Shown: positions 9,823-19,350 of the stretch, piece after piece
How the letters are laid out: each line of letters starts with the position of its first letter
How positions within the stretch are numbered: the stretch's first letter is position 1
NCBI GenBank assembly: GCA_039030555.1
Contig: JBCCDY010000014.1
Location: 61,322 to 125,321 of the forward strand
Direction of reading: 5' to 3'
Source: JBCCDY01 sp039030555
GTDB taxonomy: Bacteria; Bacteroidota; Bacteroidia; Cytophagales; Cyclobacteriaceae
DNA length: 64,000 nucleotides
Program-made: the position numbers and the translations under genes
Notes under the pieces: generated by a model
What the model saw: only the letters and a program-made list of their open reading frames with translations
Databases searched by the model: none
What the model was told of the DNA's origin: nothing

Positions 9823-11787
9823 TTGGCAACAATAGCATCGAATATTCCAGCACAAAGCAGGATCATTATTGAAGACGTTCAACCGGAAATAGACTCCGGA
9901 AAATTTCCTGTAAAAAGAATTACAGGAGAAAACTTTAATGTTAGCTGCGACCTTTTTGCAGATGGCCATGATGTAGTGAGCGGAAGGATACTTTATAAAA
10001 AGGTTTCAGCTAAAAAATGGTTAGAGGCTCCTTTGAACCCTGTTATCAATGATCGTTGGCAAGGTTCATTTGAATTATCATCAAGAGGTGAATATGAATA
10101 TACTATTGAAGGATGGGTTGATTATGCTTTAAACTGGCAACATGGTATTGAAAGAAAAATCAAAGATAATCAGCATGTAAATGTAGAATTGCTGGACGGT
10201 ATTCAATACCTCGAAAGAATACTCAAAGAAGTTAATAAAGATGACAAGGATTTTTTAACGAATTGTATTGAAAATTTCTCTGATGAAGAGAAGTATTCAG
10301 TAGCAGTTGATTATGCCACTTCGGAACGACTCCACATCATCCTGCATAAAAACCCAAAGAAGGATTTTAAGCTGACCTACGAGCGAACACTTAAAATCCT
10401 TGTTGAGCGTCAAAAAGCACTATTCAGTAGTTGGTATGAATTCTTCCCACGTTCCTCAGGTAAAAATGGTGAACATGGAAACTTTAAAACATGCCTCGAA
10501 GTACTTCCTCATGTGGCAAAAATGGGCTTTGATGTCCTTTATTTTCCTCCCATACATCCAATAGGTGAAAAACACCGAAAAGGAAAAAACAATTCTGTGA
10601 CCGCTAATGAGGGAGACCCAGGATCACCATGGGCTATCGGTTCTAAAGATGGCGGACATGATGCGATTCATTCAGAATTAGGGGATCTGAAAGACTTTAA
10701 AAAACTCATTGATTCCGCAAATGATTTGGGAATTGAAATCGCCATGGATCTTGCCCTTCAATGCGCTCCAGACCATCCTTGGGTTAAAGAGCATCCTGAA
10801 TGGTTCAAATGGAGGCCTGATGGATCGGTTCAATATGCAGAAAACCCTCCAAAAAAATACCAGGACATCCTTCCGATCTATTTCGAAACAGAGGATTGGA
10901 AAAACCTTTGGAATGAAATCCTGAGAATAGTACTCTATTGGAATAAGCAAGGCATAAAGATTTTCAGAGTTGATAATCCTCACACCAAGCCGTTTCGATT
11001 TTGGGAATGGTTGATTAAGGAAGCGCAGAAAAAAGATCCTGATCTTATATTTCTTGCCGAAGCTTTCACCAGACCAAAGATTATGCATGAGCTGGCAAAG
11101 TGTGGCTTTACCCAGTCATATACATACTTCACCTGGAGAAATAGCAAGCATGAGCTTACGGAATATATAAACGAAATCGCGCATTCTACTTCAAGGGAGT
11201 TCTTCAGGCCTAATTTTTGGCCGAATACCCCAGATATTAATCCTTATTTCCTTCAGGATGGAAATGAGTGGGCCTTTTATATTCGGTACTTTTTAGCAGC
11301 AACTTTAAGCTCCAATTATGGCATGTATGGGCCTGTATTCGAGTTTATAGTACATAAGCCTATTTTTGGGAAAGAGGAATACCTAGATTCAGAAAAATAT
11401 GAAGTCAAAAGTTGGGATTGGTCAAATATGACTAATCTGAAAAGGTTAATTACTCAATTGAATGGAATTCGTAAACATGAAAAGGCGCTCCAGGATACCT
11501 TCAACTGCAGGGTTTGCGATACAACGAACGATCAAATCTTTGCTTATTATAAGTCTGACGCGGAAGCTAATAATCACCTGCTAATGATCGTTAGTCTCGA
11601 CCCTTATCAAATGCAGGCTGGTAGGGTAAAAACTCCAATTGGAGAGATACTACAAAATGGTGGGTATGGCCTTCAAATGCAGGATCTCATCACAGGGCAA
11701 TCATTCCAATGGTATGATGAGTGGAATTACGTGGAAATCGGGCAGCCAAAACTACCATTCCATTTATTCAGAATGACTAAACTTTGA
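9823..11787 (+). CDS. glgE: α-1,4-glucan:maltose-1-phosphate maltosyltransferase
   Basis: The protein has 654 residues in the GH13_3 family. The GlgE hallmark EGWVDYALNWQHG is near residue 96, and the catalytic segments are FRVDNPHTKP (nucleophile Asp384) and LAEAFTRP (acid/base Glu413), both offset by ten from the Streptomyces enzyme as I recall it. GlgE transfers maltosyl units from maltose 1-phosphate onto α-1,4-glucan. The frame has no early ATG; TTG at 9823 is the likely start because a stop codon lies 27 bp upstream in frame. The maltokinase gene follows one base after the stop, so the two are clearly co-transcribed. The 265-bp upstream gap is AT rich and holds its promoter, but I see no AACGTTT operator there. 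Confidence 0.95.
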   Translation: MATIASNIPAQSRIIIEDVQPEIDSGKFPVKRITGENFNVSCDLFADGHDVVSGRILYKKVSAKKWLEAPLNPVINDRWQGSFELSSRGEYEYTIEGWVDYALNWQHGIERKIKDNQHVNVELLDGIQYLERILKEVNKDDKDFLTNCIENFSDEEKYSVAVDYATSERLHIILHKNPKKDFKLTYERTLKILVERQKALFSSWYEFFPRSSGKNGEHGNFKTCLEVLPHVAKMGFDVLYFPPIHPIGEKHRKGKNNSVTANEGDPGSPWAIGSKDGGHDAIHSELGDLKDFKKLIDSANDLGIEIAMDLALQCAPDHPWVKEHPEWFKWRPDGSVQYAENPPKKYQDILPIYFETEDWKNLWNEILRIVLYWNKQGIKIFRVDNPHTKPFRFWEWLIKEAQKKDPDLIFLAEAFTRPKIMHELAKCGFTQSYTYFTWRNSKHELTEYINEIAHSTSREFFRPNFWPNTPDINPYFLQDGNEWAFYIRYFLAATLSSNYGMYGPVFEFIVHKPIFGKEEYLDSEKYEVKSWDWSNMTNLKRLITQLNGIRKHEKALQDTFNCRVCDTTNDQIFAYYKSDAEANNHLLMIVSLDPYQMQAGRVKTPIGEILQNGGYGLQMQDLITGQSFQWYDEWNYVEIGQPKLPFHLFRMTKL

Positions 11788-11788
11788 T

Positions 11789-13435
11789 ATGAAAGCTGAA
11801 ACTGACATTATACAAAGCGAAAAAACCTGGCAAAACGCTTTTGATGATCAGGAGTTCAGCCAAAGACTGGTTACAGAATACCTCCCAAAATATCTTAATA
11901 CATGTCGGTGGTTTGCCAACAAATCAAGTACCATTAAACATTATACCATTGATGATGTGCTTACCATCGACACAGCTGCAGGACCTACACACATTATTGT
12001 ACTAGAAATAATCACATCCAGGGGTAACTCTGAAAGTTATCTGATACCCATCTACTTTCTTGAGTATGAAAGTAAATATGCTTCCGAAAAATCAGGAGAA
12101 GATAGAATTTGTGATCTCAAAATGGGTGGAAAAGAAGGTTGCCTGGTAGAAGCAACTTCATTTGAATTCTTCAGAAAAGCCATTTTCGAACATGTTTTAG
12201 AGGGTGCCGTTATTCCTAACCACGACGGGCAACTGGATTTTCACAGGTCTAGAACATTGTCTTATGCCAAAAACTCTATTAAGTATGAAAACTCACGATT
12301 ATTAGGGTTAGAGCAAAGCAATACTACTATTGTTTACAACGATCAATATTTTTTAAAATTCTACAGAAGACTCTTCATAGACCCGAATCCTGATTATGAG
12401 CTTTCCAGGTTTTTAACAGAAGAAGCTAAATTCAATAACTCCCCAAAGTATGCTGGCAGTATCAATTGGAGAAGAGGGCTTCGTTCCGAAGTGACGATAG
12501 CCTTAATGCAGGAGAAAGTAGAAAACCAGGGCGACGTATGGAATGAAGCTCTAAAATGGGTTTACACTTACTTTTCCAATTGTGAGCTTGTCAAAAATCC
12601 ATTTAAAAGCAGAAAGCTTGACCCTTCCCTACCCCTTACGGTTGAAAATATTCCGAAGTCCATGAGGGAACTTGCTACCGATGATATTCTTAATTTAATC
12701 TCGCTTTTGGCTTTGAGGACTGCTGAAATGCACATCGCCTTGGCTTCAGGAAAGAAAAATCGAGAATTCTGGCCTCAGCGTTACAACGAAGATTATTCCG
12801 TTTGGGTAAAAAACAGGCTTGTTCACCAATTCAACTATCGTTTCAATATGGTTGAAAAGAATATTCATAGGCTAGAGGGAATGGCTGTGGCCTACGGAGA
12901 AGAGTTCATGAAGTTGAAGAATTTCATCATAGAAAAAATCGTAGCACTTGATATCTTGAGGTTAAACAGTCATAGGATCAGGATTCATGGCGATTACCAT
13001 TTAGGTCAAGTGCTTATCTCCGATAACGACTTTTACATCCTTGATTTCGAAGGTGAACCCGAAAGCACCATTCGCGACCGCAAAGTGAAACAGTCGCCTC
13101 TGAAAGATGTTGCTGGAATCCTCCGTTCATTCCATTACGCTATTTATGCTGTAATCTTTAATCAAGGCGATGAATTCACTTTTAACCAGGAAGAGCTATT
13201 CGAATTAGGAGAGAAGTATTATGCAGCTGCTTCAGCGGTATTCCTGAACTCTTATATTGAAAAAGCAATGGATGGAGGCTTGGATATCGGTTATATGAAA
13301 GAAATAAGATATCTGCTTCAATATCATCTTTTGGAAAAAGCCATTTACGAAATTGGCTATGAGCTTAATTCAAGGCCTGGCTGGGCCATTATTCCCCTCA
13401 AAGGGATCATGAAAATTTTAAACAAGGAAATTTAA
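11789..13435 (+). CDS. mak: Maltokinase (stand-alone, Pep2 type)
   Basis: The 548-residue protein has the eukaryotic-kinase-like fold of maltokinases: an N-terminal cap (TCRWFANKSS near residue 39), then HGDYHLGQVL with catalytic Asp402 and ILDFEGEP with metal-binding Asp419, followed by SPLKDVAGILRSFHYA. It converts maltose plus ATP to maltose 1-phosphate, the GlgE donor. In many bacteria this domain is fused to trehalose synthase; here it is alone and no treS lies in the window, so free maltose is the likely substrate source. It sits between glgE (1 bp before) and glgB (5 bp after). At 548 residues it is longer than the roughly 450-480 of actinobacterial maltokinases. Confidence 0.9.
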   Translation: MKAETDIIQSEKTWQNAFDDQEFSQRLVTEYLPKYLNTCRWFANKSSTIKHYTIDDVLTIDTAAGPTHIIVLEIITSRGNSESYLIPIYFLEYESKYASEKSGEDRICDLKMGGKEGCLVEATSFEFFRKAIFEHVLEGAVIPNHDGQLDFHRSRTLSYAKNSIKYENSRLLGLEQSNTTIVYNDQYFLKFYRRLFIDPNPDYELSRFLTEEAKFNNSPKYAGSINWRRGLRSEVTIALMQEKVENQGDVWNEALKWVYTYFSNCELVKNPFKSRKLDPSLPLTVENIPKSMRELATDDILNLISLLALRTAEMHIALASGKKNREFWPQRYNEDYSVWVKNRLVHQFNYRFNMVEKNIHRLEGMAVAYGEEFMKLKNFIIEKIVALDILRLNSHRIRIHGDYHLGQVLISDNDFYILDFEGEPESTIRDRKVKQSPLKDVAGILRSFHYAIYAVIFNQGDEFTFNQEELFELGEKYYAAASAVFLNSYIEKAMDGGLDIGYMKEIRYLLQYHLLEKAIYEIGYELNSRPGWAIIPLKGIMKILNKEI

Positions 13436-13440
13436 ACTCC

Positions 13441-15351
13441 ATGCAAGAGAAAGTAATACCACACAGTTTATTCAGTGATTTTGATGTTGACCTTTTCAGG
13501 TCGGGTATGCATTATCGTATCCACGAAAAGCTAGGCTCAAAAGTGGCTAAAGTAGATGGGGTCAAAGGAACTTATTTCGCGGTTTGGGCTCCAAACGCCA
13601 AATCGGTCTCCGTCATTGGTAGTTTCAATTTCTGGAATGATCAAGATCACCCTTTAAATGTCAGATGGGATAGTTCCGGTATCTGGGAAGGTTTCATTCC
13701 TCACATTGGAGCTGGAGCCGTTTACAAATATAAAATAGTCACCAATCAGGGGCAACACCTTGAAAAGGGTGATCCTTATGCTTTTCTCTGGGAAATCCCT
13801 CCTAGCACTGCTTCCGTTGTTTGGGAGCTTGATTATAAGTGGAAGGATGAAAAGTGGATGAAGAAAAGGAAGAAGCACAATTCATTGGAGAGTCCGGTTT
13901 CTGTTTACGAAGTCCACATGGGGTCGTGGAAGAAAAAGCATGAGGATGGTAACCGATCCCTGAGTTATGTAGAAATGGCCGATGAGCTGGTTAAGCATGT
14001 AAAAGAGCTAGGTTTCACTCATGTGGAGTTTCTTCCAGTCATGGAGCATCCGTTCTATGGATCGTGGGGTTATCAGATCACAGGGTATTTTGCTACTTCC
14101 GCGAGATTTGGAACACCTCAGGAATTCATGCTTTTAGTTGATAAATTTCATCAGGCCGATATCGGTATCATACTGGATTGGGTGCCTTCTCACTTCCCGA
14201 ATGATGCACATGGCTTGGATAAATTTGATGGCACTCATTTATATGAGCACGCTGACCCACGAAAGGGATATCACCCGGATTGGAAGAGTAACATATTCAA
14301 TTATGGAAGAAATGAGATACGTTCATTTCTAATCAGTAACGCCATATTCTGGTTGGACTATTATCATGCTGATGGACTTAGAGTTGATGCTGTAGCTTCC
14401 ATGCTCTACCTCGATTACTCCAGGAATGAAGGTGAGTGGGAGCCCAATCATCAAGGTGGTAGGGAAAACCTGGAAGCCATTCATCTTCTGAAAACCTTTA
14501 ATGAGGAAGTCTATAAGTCGTATGATGATGTCTTAACGATTGCTGAAGAATCGACCTCATGGCCTATGGTTTCAAAGCCAACATTCATGGGAGGGTTGGG
14601 CTTTGGTATGAAATGGATGATGGGCTGGATGAACGATACACTTGATTATTTCGCCAAGGATCCTGTTTACCGACAATATCATCAGAACAATATTACGTTC
14701 AGTTTGAACTATGCCTTTTCTGAAAATTTCATGCTGCCGCTTTCGCACGATGAAGTGGTTCATGGAAAGGGTTCTTTACTGAATAAAATGCCTGGTGATG
14801 CCTGGCAGAAATTTGCCAACCTACGTTTGCTTTATTCTTATATGTATACCCACCCAGGTACAAATCTACTCTTTATGGGAGCTGAGATTGGACAATGGAA
14901 CGAATGGAACCACGATTGGGGCCTTCAGTGGGAGCTCATGGAACATGAAATGCACAAAGGTGTTTTTAAACTCGTCAAGGACTTGAATAAAGTCTATAAA
15001 AAAGAAACTGCCTTATTTGAAAAAGCTTTTGTGCCTGAGGGTTTTGAATGGATATCTTTAGATGATTCTCAAAACTCCATACTCGTTTACATCCGGAAAG
15101 GCGAAAATCCTAAAGACAGACTTATAGTGGTATGCAACTTCACTCCTTCTCCCCAGCCAGCTTATCGATTCGGCGTTCCGGAATCCGACCAATGGAAAGA
15201 AATATTTAACAGCGATGCCAAAGCTTATGGAGGTTCAGGAATTCATAATAAGGGAAAAATAAAAGTGAAGGAAGCTGTAAGCCACGGCAGAGATCATTCT
15301 ATTGAAGTAGCAATTCCACCTTTGGCCACCATTATTTTGAAAGAGGCTTAA
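13441..15351 (+). CDS. glgB: 1,4-α-glucan branching enzyme
   Basis: The 636-residue GH13_9 enzyme has an N-terminal CBM48 domain (YFAVWAPNAKSVSVIGSFNF near residue 42) and the catalytic barrel regions LDWVPSHF, GLRVDAV (nucleophile Asp316), IAEESTSWP (Glu369) and LPLSHDEVVHGKGS. It makes α-1,6 branches in glycogen. The gene starts 5 bp after mak and ends the operon. With GlgE and maltokinase it completes the GlgE route to glycogen without ADP-glucose enzymes in the cluster. It lacks the long extra N-terminal domain of the Escherichia enzyme, which is normal for this shorter form. Confidence 0.95.
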   Translation: MQEKVIPHSLFSDFDVDLFRSGMHYRIHEKLGSKVAKVDGVKGTYFAVWAPNAKSVSVIGSFNFWNDQDHPLNVRWDSSGIWEGFIPHIGAGAVYKYKIVTNQGQHLEKGDPYAFLWEIPPSTASVVWELDYKWKDEKWMKKRKKHNSLESPVSVYEVHMGSWKKKHEDGNRSLSYVEMADELVKHVKELGFTHVEFLPVMEHPFYGSWGYQITGYFATSARFGTPQEFMLLVDKFHQADIGIILDWVPSHFPNDAHGLDKFDGTHLYEHADPRKGYHPDWKSNIFNYGRNEIRSFLISNAIFWLDYYHADGLRVDAVASMLYLDYSRNEGEWEPNHQGGRENLEAIHLLKTFNEEVYKSYDDVLTIAEESTSWPMVSKPTFMGGLGFGMKWMMGWMNDTLDYFAKDPVYRQYHQNNITFSLNYAFSENFMLPLSHDEVVHGKGSLLNKMPGDAWQKFANLRLLYSYMYTHPGTNLLFMGAEIGQWNEWNHDWGLQWELMEHEMHKGVFKLVKDLNKVYKKETALFEKAFVPEGFEWISLDDSQNSILVYIRKGENPKDRLIVVCNFTPSPQPAYRFGVPESDQWKEIFNSDAKAYGGSGIHNKGKIKVKEAVSHGRDHSIEVAIPPLATIILKEA

Positions 15352-15385
15352 AGAATCAATATTCCAGGCTTAGGTAGTTTGATTG

Positions 15386-16027
15386 TTACACTTTTCTATT
15401 ACTCAAGAATTTTCCTATCACAATCGCCGTAATGAATACTGTATAGAAATTACCTAATAAGCCAACTAAGACCACCAATTTTCTACTCAACTCCATAGTG
15501 GGTGTGATATCCCCATAACCGATGGTTAACAAGGTGATGAAGGAGAAATATAAAAAATCAGCGAAGACTATCTCATCTGTAAAACCTTTAAAAGCACCTG
15601 GGAATGTGACTTGGAGCGTTAAGAAAACAATACTAAAGAAAACACCCATCAGGATAAAACCTGTAAAAGCGCCTGAAATGGTTTCAATGCCCACTACATT
15701 CTGCTTCATTAGATCAGAAAACAGGCGGTAGCTAATGATACCGAAATACATCAGATATACCAATGTGAATAAGTAGGGTATATTCGATTCCATATATTCC
15801 TGGTTCAATCGGGATAGGATGCCGAAAAAAATGATCATAATGATGAATGTCTTTTCCCGATTCTTACTCCTTACAAAAAGCAGGTAACTACATACCATAT
15901 TGAGCAGTAAGAATATAAGCTCTATATCTGCATGAAGCTTAGGTGGAACAGCAATACTTCCGAAGAGCAAAAGAAGAAAGCTGGTTAAGAATAAAGTAAA
16001 CCTTCGTTTATACAGTAATTCTGACAT
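15386..16027 (-). CDS. Ion channel protein, K+-selective type
   Basis: The 213-residue membrane protein has about six hydrophobic segments. The C-terminal part carries a pore helix and the selectivity filter TIGYGD (in FITLLTIGYGDITPT), followed by a last membrane helix, matching the Ion_trans_2 (two-TM pore) family. It probably forms a tetrameric potassium channel in the inner membrane. There is no cytoplasmic RCK/TrkA-N ligand domain. It is convergent with glgB with a 34-bp gap, and nothing links it to glycogen metabolism beyond position. Confidence 0.85.
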   Translation of the reverse strand: MSELLYKRRFTLFLTSFLLLLFGSIAVPPKLHADIELIFLLLNMVCSYLLFVRSKNREKTFIIMIIFFGILSRLNQEYMESNIPYLFTLVYLMYFGIISYRLFSDLMKQNVVGIETISGAFTGFILMGVFFSIVFLTLQVTFPGAFKGFTDEIVFADFLYFSFITLLTIGYGDITPTMELSRKLVVLVGLLGNFYTVFITAIVIGKFLSNRKV

Positions 16028-16084
16028 TCAAGAACTTTTAGATGAATACCTGGAATCAGTCATATTTTATATCCCTGTTGAAAC

Positions 16085-16171
16085 AATCAGATCCTTCCTT
16101 CGTCAGGATGACGCACAGAGCCCAATTTAGAACGTCATTCGATCCGCCAGCTGGCGGAGAGGAATCTGATT
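16085..16171. repeat. Imperfect hairpin intergenic repeat with TCCGCCAGCTGGCGGA core
   Basis: AATCAGATCC at the left end pairs with GGAATCTGATT at the right end. Inside are AGGATGACGC and a perfect 16-bp palindrome (16143-16158). Related repeats occur in the 39-64 kb intergenic spaces. Confidence 0.7.
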
Positions 16172-16213
16172 ACTTATTATTTAAGCGTAATCGATGATTA
16201 ATGGCTTTTACGA

Positions 16214-19200
16214 TCAGTTCAATAACTCGTCATTGAAAGTATAGCTTTTGTAATCAACCTTAAAAAGAACACTGTAAAAAGACGGGATAAACAATAAGGT
16301 AATCACCGTTCCAAACAACAGTCCGATCATGATTGTCACCGCCATGGGTTCCCAGATCGCTCCGCCACCCAAATAAAGAGGGATTAACCCTAACACCGTT
16401 GTAAAAGTAGCCAATAGAATAGGACGGAAACGTTGCAAACAAGCACCGATCACTGCGTCCTGAGGGCTTCTTTGAAGTTCAGCCTGTTCAATTTCAATTC
16501 GATCAAGCAATACAATTGCATTGTTAATCACAATCCCCGCTAAGGAGATCACTCCAAGAAAAGCCATGAAACCGAAGGGAACACCAAATAGAAGTAAACC
16601 GATAACCATTCCTATAACTCCAAGAGGAATGGTGCTAACCACCATGGTCATTTTTCTTATGGAATTGAATTGGATAATGAGTAACATCACAATAATGAAA
16701 GCTGATACTGGTAAGTACTTTACTACAGCACCCATATTTTCAGAAGTATTCTCTGCATCACCCCCAAACTTAAAAGTATATCCTTCTCCCCACTTTACCG
16801 ATTCTTCTTCAAGCCAAGGGGTTATTTCCTTTACGATCGCTGAGGCGTTTCCGCCCTCTTTCAATTCACTAGAAATGACCATAGTTCTATTGATATCCAG
16901 GCGCTTGATCTTTGAATACTGCCACTCCGGAACTACTTTGGCAACCTGGGAAAGTGGGACGCTTTTTCCGGAATTTTGAGCGTAAACATTCAAGTTTTCC
17001 ATCGAGGTTAAAGAAGGTTGTTTCGCCTGATTTCCAACCAGTAAAATGGGAATGGTCTTATCTCCCTCACGAAACTCTCCGGCCTGAAACCCATCCAAGA
17101 CTGTTCTTAAGGAAACCGCTATATCCTGATTGGTGATTCCAGCAGCCTGAGCCTGAGTTTGATTGATATCAATTACAAACTTCTTTCCTTTTGGCCCCCA
17201 ATCGTCTTTAATGTTTTTGGTACCCTGTATGGAAAATAATTTCGCTTTTACCGACTCCGAGATCTCGGAAAGTCTGTCCGGATCGCCTCCTGAAACTTTA
17301 ATCTCTATAGGTGTTCCTCCTCCTCCTGAAGCTAGTAAACCCACTTTAATATCCGCATTTGGAAAAGCCTGAAATGAAAATGCATCCAACGCCTCAACCA
17401 TTTGATTATTTACTTCAAAATTGGTTGTATTCACCAGCATATGCGCATAGTTTGAATTAGGCTCATCCGCACTGTAACCCAAATCATAAGAAGAAGGCCC
17501 TTCGCCTACAAAGGCAGCCCAATCGACAATTCCTTCTTTTCGTTCCTCATTTGCAAGGAGGTTCTCTTTAAGATAGTCTTCAATGGCCAGGATCTTTTCT
17601 TTAGTCGTCTCAACTTTGGTTCCCTCCGGAAGATTGATATCGACAGTGATCATATTACGATCACTATCGGGGAAGAAGATGAAAGCCAGTTTTGTGAACC
17701 CGTAGAGTGAAGCAAAAAACATAACCACGATTCCTACTATGACCATCCGCTTCCAGGCCAGTGCCAGAAGAATCAAATTTTTGTATTGAAGTTTTAGCCA
17801 GTTTATCGCTCTATCGATGACTCCAATCTTGTTTTCTTCCTCCTTTTTCTTTGGTTTTAAGAAAAACACACAGAACAAGGTAGTGATGCTCAGCGAGATG
17901 AGCCATGAGGAAAGGAGAGCAATACTAATCACCACAAAAAGCGGCCCCATAATATCGCCCATGGTAGACTCGGCCATATAAAAAGCCAGAAATGCTGCTG
18001 AAGTAGTTAAGGTTGAGATCAAAAGCGGTACGAAAAGCTCTGAGCAGGAATCAATAGCTGCCTTCTTCACATCAATTCCTTTTTCCATTTTTACCATGAT
18101 GGCTTCTGCAACCACAATAGCATTATCTACCATCATCCCTAATGCCATGATTAAAGCAGCCAGGGTGATCTGGTTTAAGCCCATATCAATCAATCCCATC
18201 ACCATAATCGTGGTAACGGTTACAAGCGGTATCAGGCTCGCAATCACCAAACCTGTTCTCAGGCCCAGAAACAAAAGCATAACCGCCAAAACGATGGTGA
18301 TGGCCTGTATCAGATTACCTATGAAGGATTCGATTTTGAGGCTTATGTATTCATCAATAGAAGAGATTCTTTTGGCCTCTAATCCAAGGGGTAATCGGCT
18401 GTTCCAGCCTTCCAAGACCACATCCAGTTCTTCCCCCAGTTTAATGATATTAGCCCCTTCCTTTAAAGAGACATGAAGTGAAATTGCTTCTTTTCCGTTG
18501 ACCCTTACCACCTGATCTGGTGGATCAACATATCCTTTTTTTACGGTAGTTATATCCTTGAGGGCCAATACCTGGCCGCCCTGACCTACCGGGATCAAGG
18601 TATTCTGGATGTCTTCAATATCCACAAAACTTCCTGTCGGTTCCAGGATAAACCGTTGGTCTTCCACATCAATCTCACCACCTGAATTCAGGATATTCGT
18701 TGTACTAATGATGTTTTGAAGTTTATTAGATGTTAATCCGTAGGATTTCAGCCTAGCATTATCGAACTCCACAAATACCCGCTCCTCCTGGTCTCCATTC
18801 ATTTCTACTTTCGCAGCATCTTCTAACTTGATCAAATCGTCTTTAAGATCATCTGCGAATTCTTTCATATCGGCATAGCTAAAGCCATCGCTAATCAAGG
18901 CTATAGCGATTCCGAACACTTCCCCTATTCCATCATCATTCAATTGAGGTTTAACATTACTTGGCAGGCCTTCAACCTTATCCAACTTTCGCCTCAATCG
19001 ATCCCAAACAGCCTGAAGGTCTTCCGGTTTGGTTTCAATCTTCAATTCAACACTAACTACGGATAAGCCTGTTCGAGAAGTACTAGTCACCTCTTTGAGT
19101 TCAGGAAGTTCCTGTGCAACTTTTTCAATTTTATCGGTAACAAGTTCCTCTACCCTTTCAGGGCCTGCACCCGGAAAAGAAGAAACTACGGTCGCTACAC

Positions 19201-19327
19201 GAACCGTATAAGGTGGCATGCTATCACGCGACATTGTTTCATAGCCCACTAAACCAAGCACCATAACTACGGTGAGTATACTTAAAACTACCCGGTTTCG
19301 CTTGATCGAAAATTCTGCAAAATTCAT
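16214..19327 (-). CDS. RND-family efflux pump, inner-membrane permease
   Basis: At 1037 residues with TM1 at about 12-30, two large periplasmic loops and two sets of membrane helices, this is an AcrB-type HAE1/HME-like RND permease driven by the proton gradient. In the TM4 proton-relay motif it reads GMMVDNAIVVAEA (Asp401, Asn402), whereas AcrB has two adjacent aspartates. One acid is therefore replaced by Asn. It is the last gene of an operon: outer-membrane TolC-type protein, membrane fusion protein, permease, with gaps of 40 and 23 bp. The substrate is not readable; the single aspartate argues against calling it a close AcrB orthologue. Confidence 0.92.
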   Translation of the reverse strand: MNFAEFSIKRNRVVLSILTVVMVLGLVGYETMSRDSMPPYTVRVATVVSSFPGAGPERVEELVTDKIEKVAQELPELKEVTSTSRTGLSVVSVELKIETKPEDLQAVWDRLRRKLDKVEGLPSNVKPQLNDDGIGEVFGIAIALISDGFSYADMKEFADDLKDDLIKLEDAAKVEMNGDQEERVFVEFDNARLKSYGLTSNKLQNIISTTNILNSGGEIDVEDQRFILEPTGSFVDIEDIQNTLIPVGQGGQVLALKDITTVKKGYVDPPDQVVRVNGKEAISLHVSLKEGANIIKLGEELDVVLEGWNSRLPLGLEAKRISSIDEYISLKIESFIGNLIQAITIVLAVMLLFLGLRTGLVIASLIPLVTVTTIMVMGLIDMGLNQITLAALIMALGMMVDNAIVVAEAIMVKMEKGIDVKKAAIDSCSELFVPLLISTLTTSAAFLAFYMAESTMGDIMGPLFVVISIALLSSWLISLSITTLFCVFFLKPKKKEEENKIGVIDRAINWLKLQYKNLILLALAWKRMVIVGIVVMFFASLYGFTKLAFIFFPDSDRNMITVDINLPEGTKVETTKEKILAIEDYLKENLLANEERKEGIVDWAAFVGEGPSSYDLGYSADEPNSNYAHMLVNTTNFEVNNQMVEALDAFSFQAFPNADIKVGLLASGGGGTPIEIKVSGGDPDRLSEISESVKAKLFSIQGTKNIKDDWGPKGKKFVIDINQTQAQAAGITNQDIAVSLRTVLDGFQAGEFREGDKTIPILLVGNQAKQPSLTSMENLNVYAQNSGKSVPLSQVAKVVPEWQYSKIKRLDINRTMVISSELKEGGNASAIVKEITPWLEEESVKWGEGYTFKFGGDAENTSENMGAVVKYLPVSAFIIVMLLIIQFNSIRKMTMVVSTIPLGVIGMVIGLLLFGVPFGFMAFLGVISLAGIVINNAIVLLDRIEIEQAELQRSPQDAVIGACLQRFRPILLATFTTVLGLIPLYLGGGAIWEPMAVTIMIGLLFGTVITLLFIPSFYSVLFKVDYKSYTFNDELLN

Positions 19328-19350
19328 AGTATGATGCTTTGAAGCTTATG

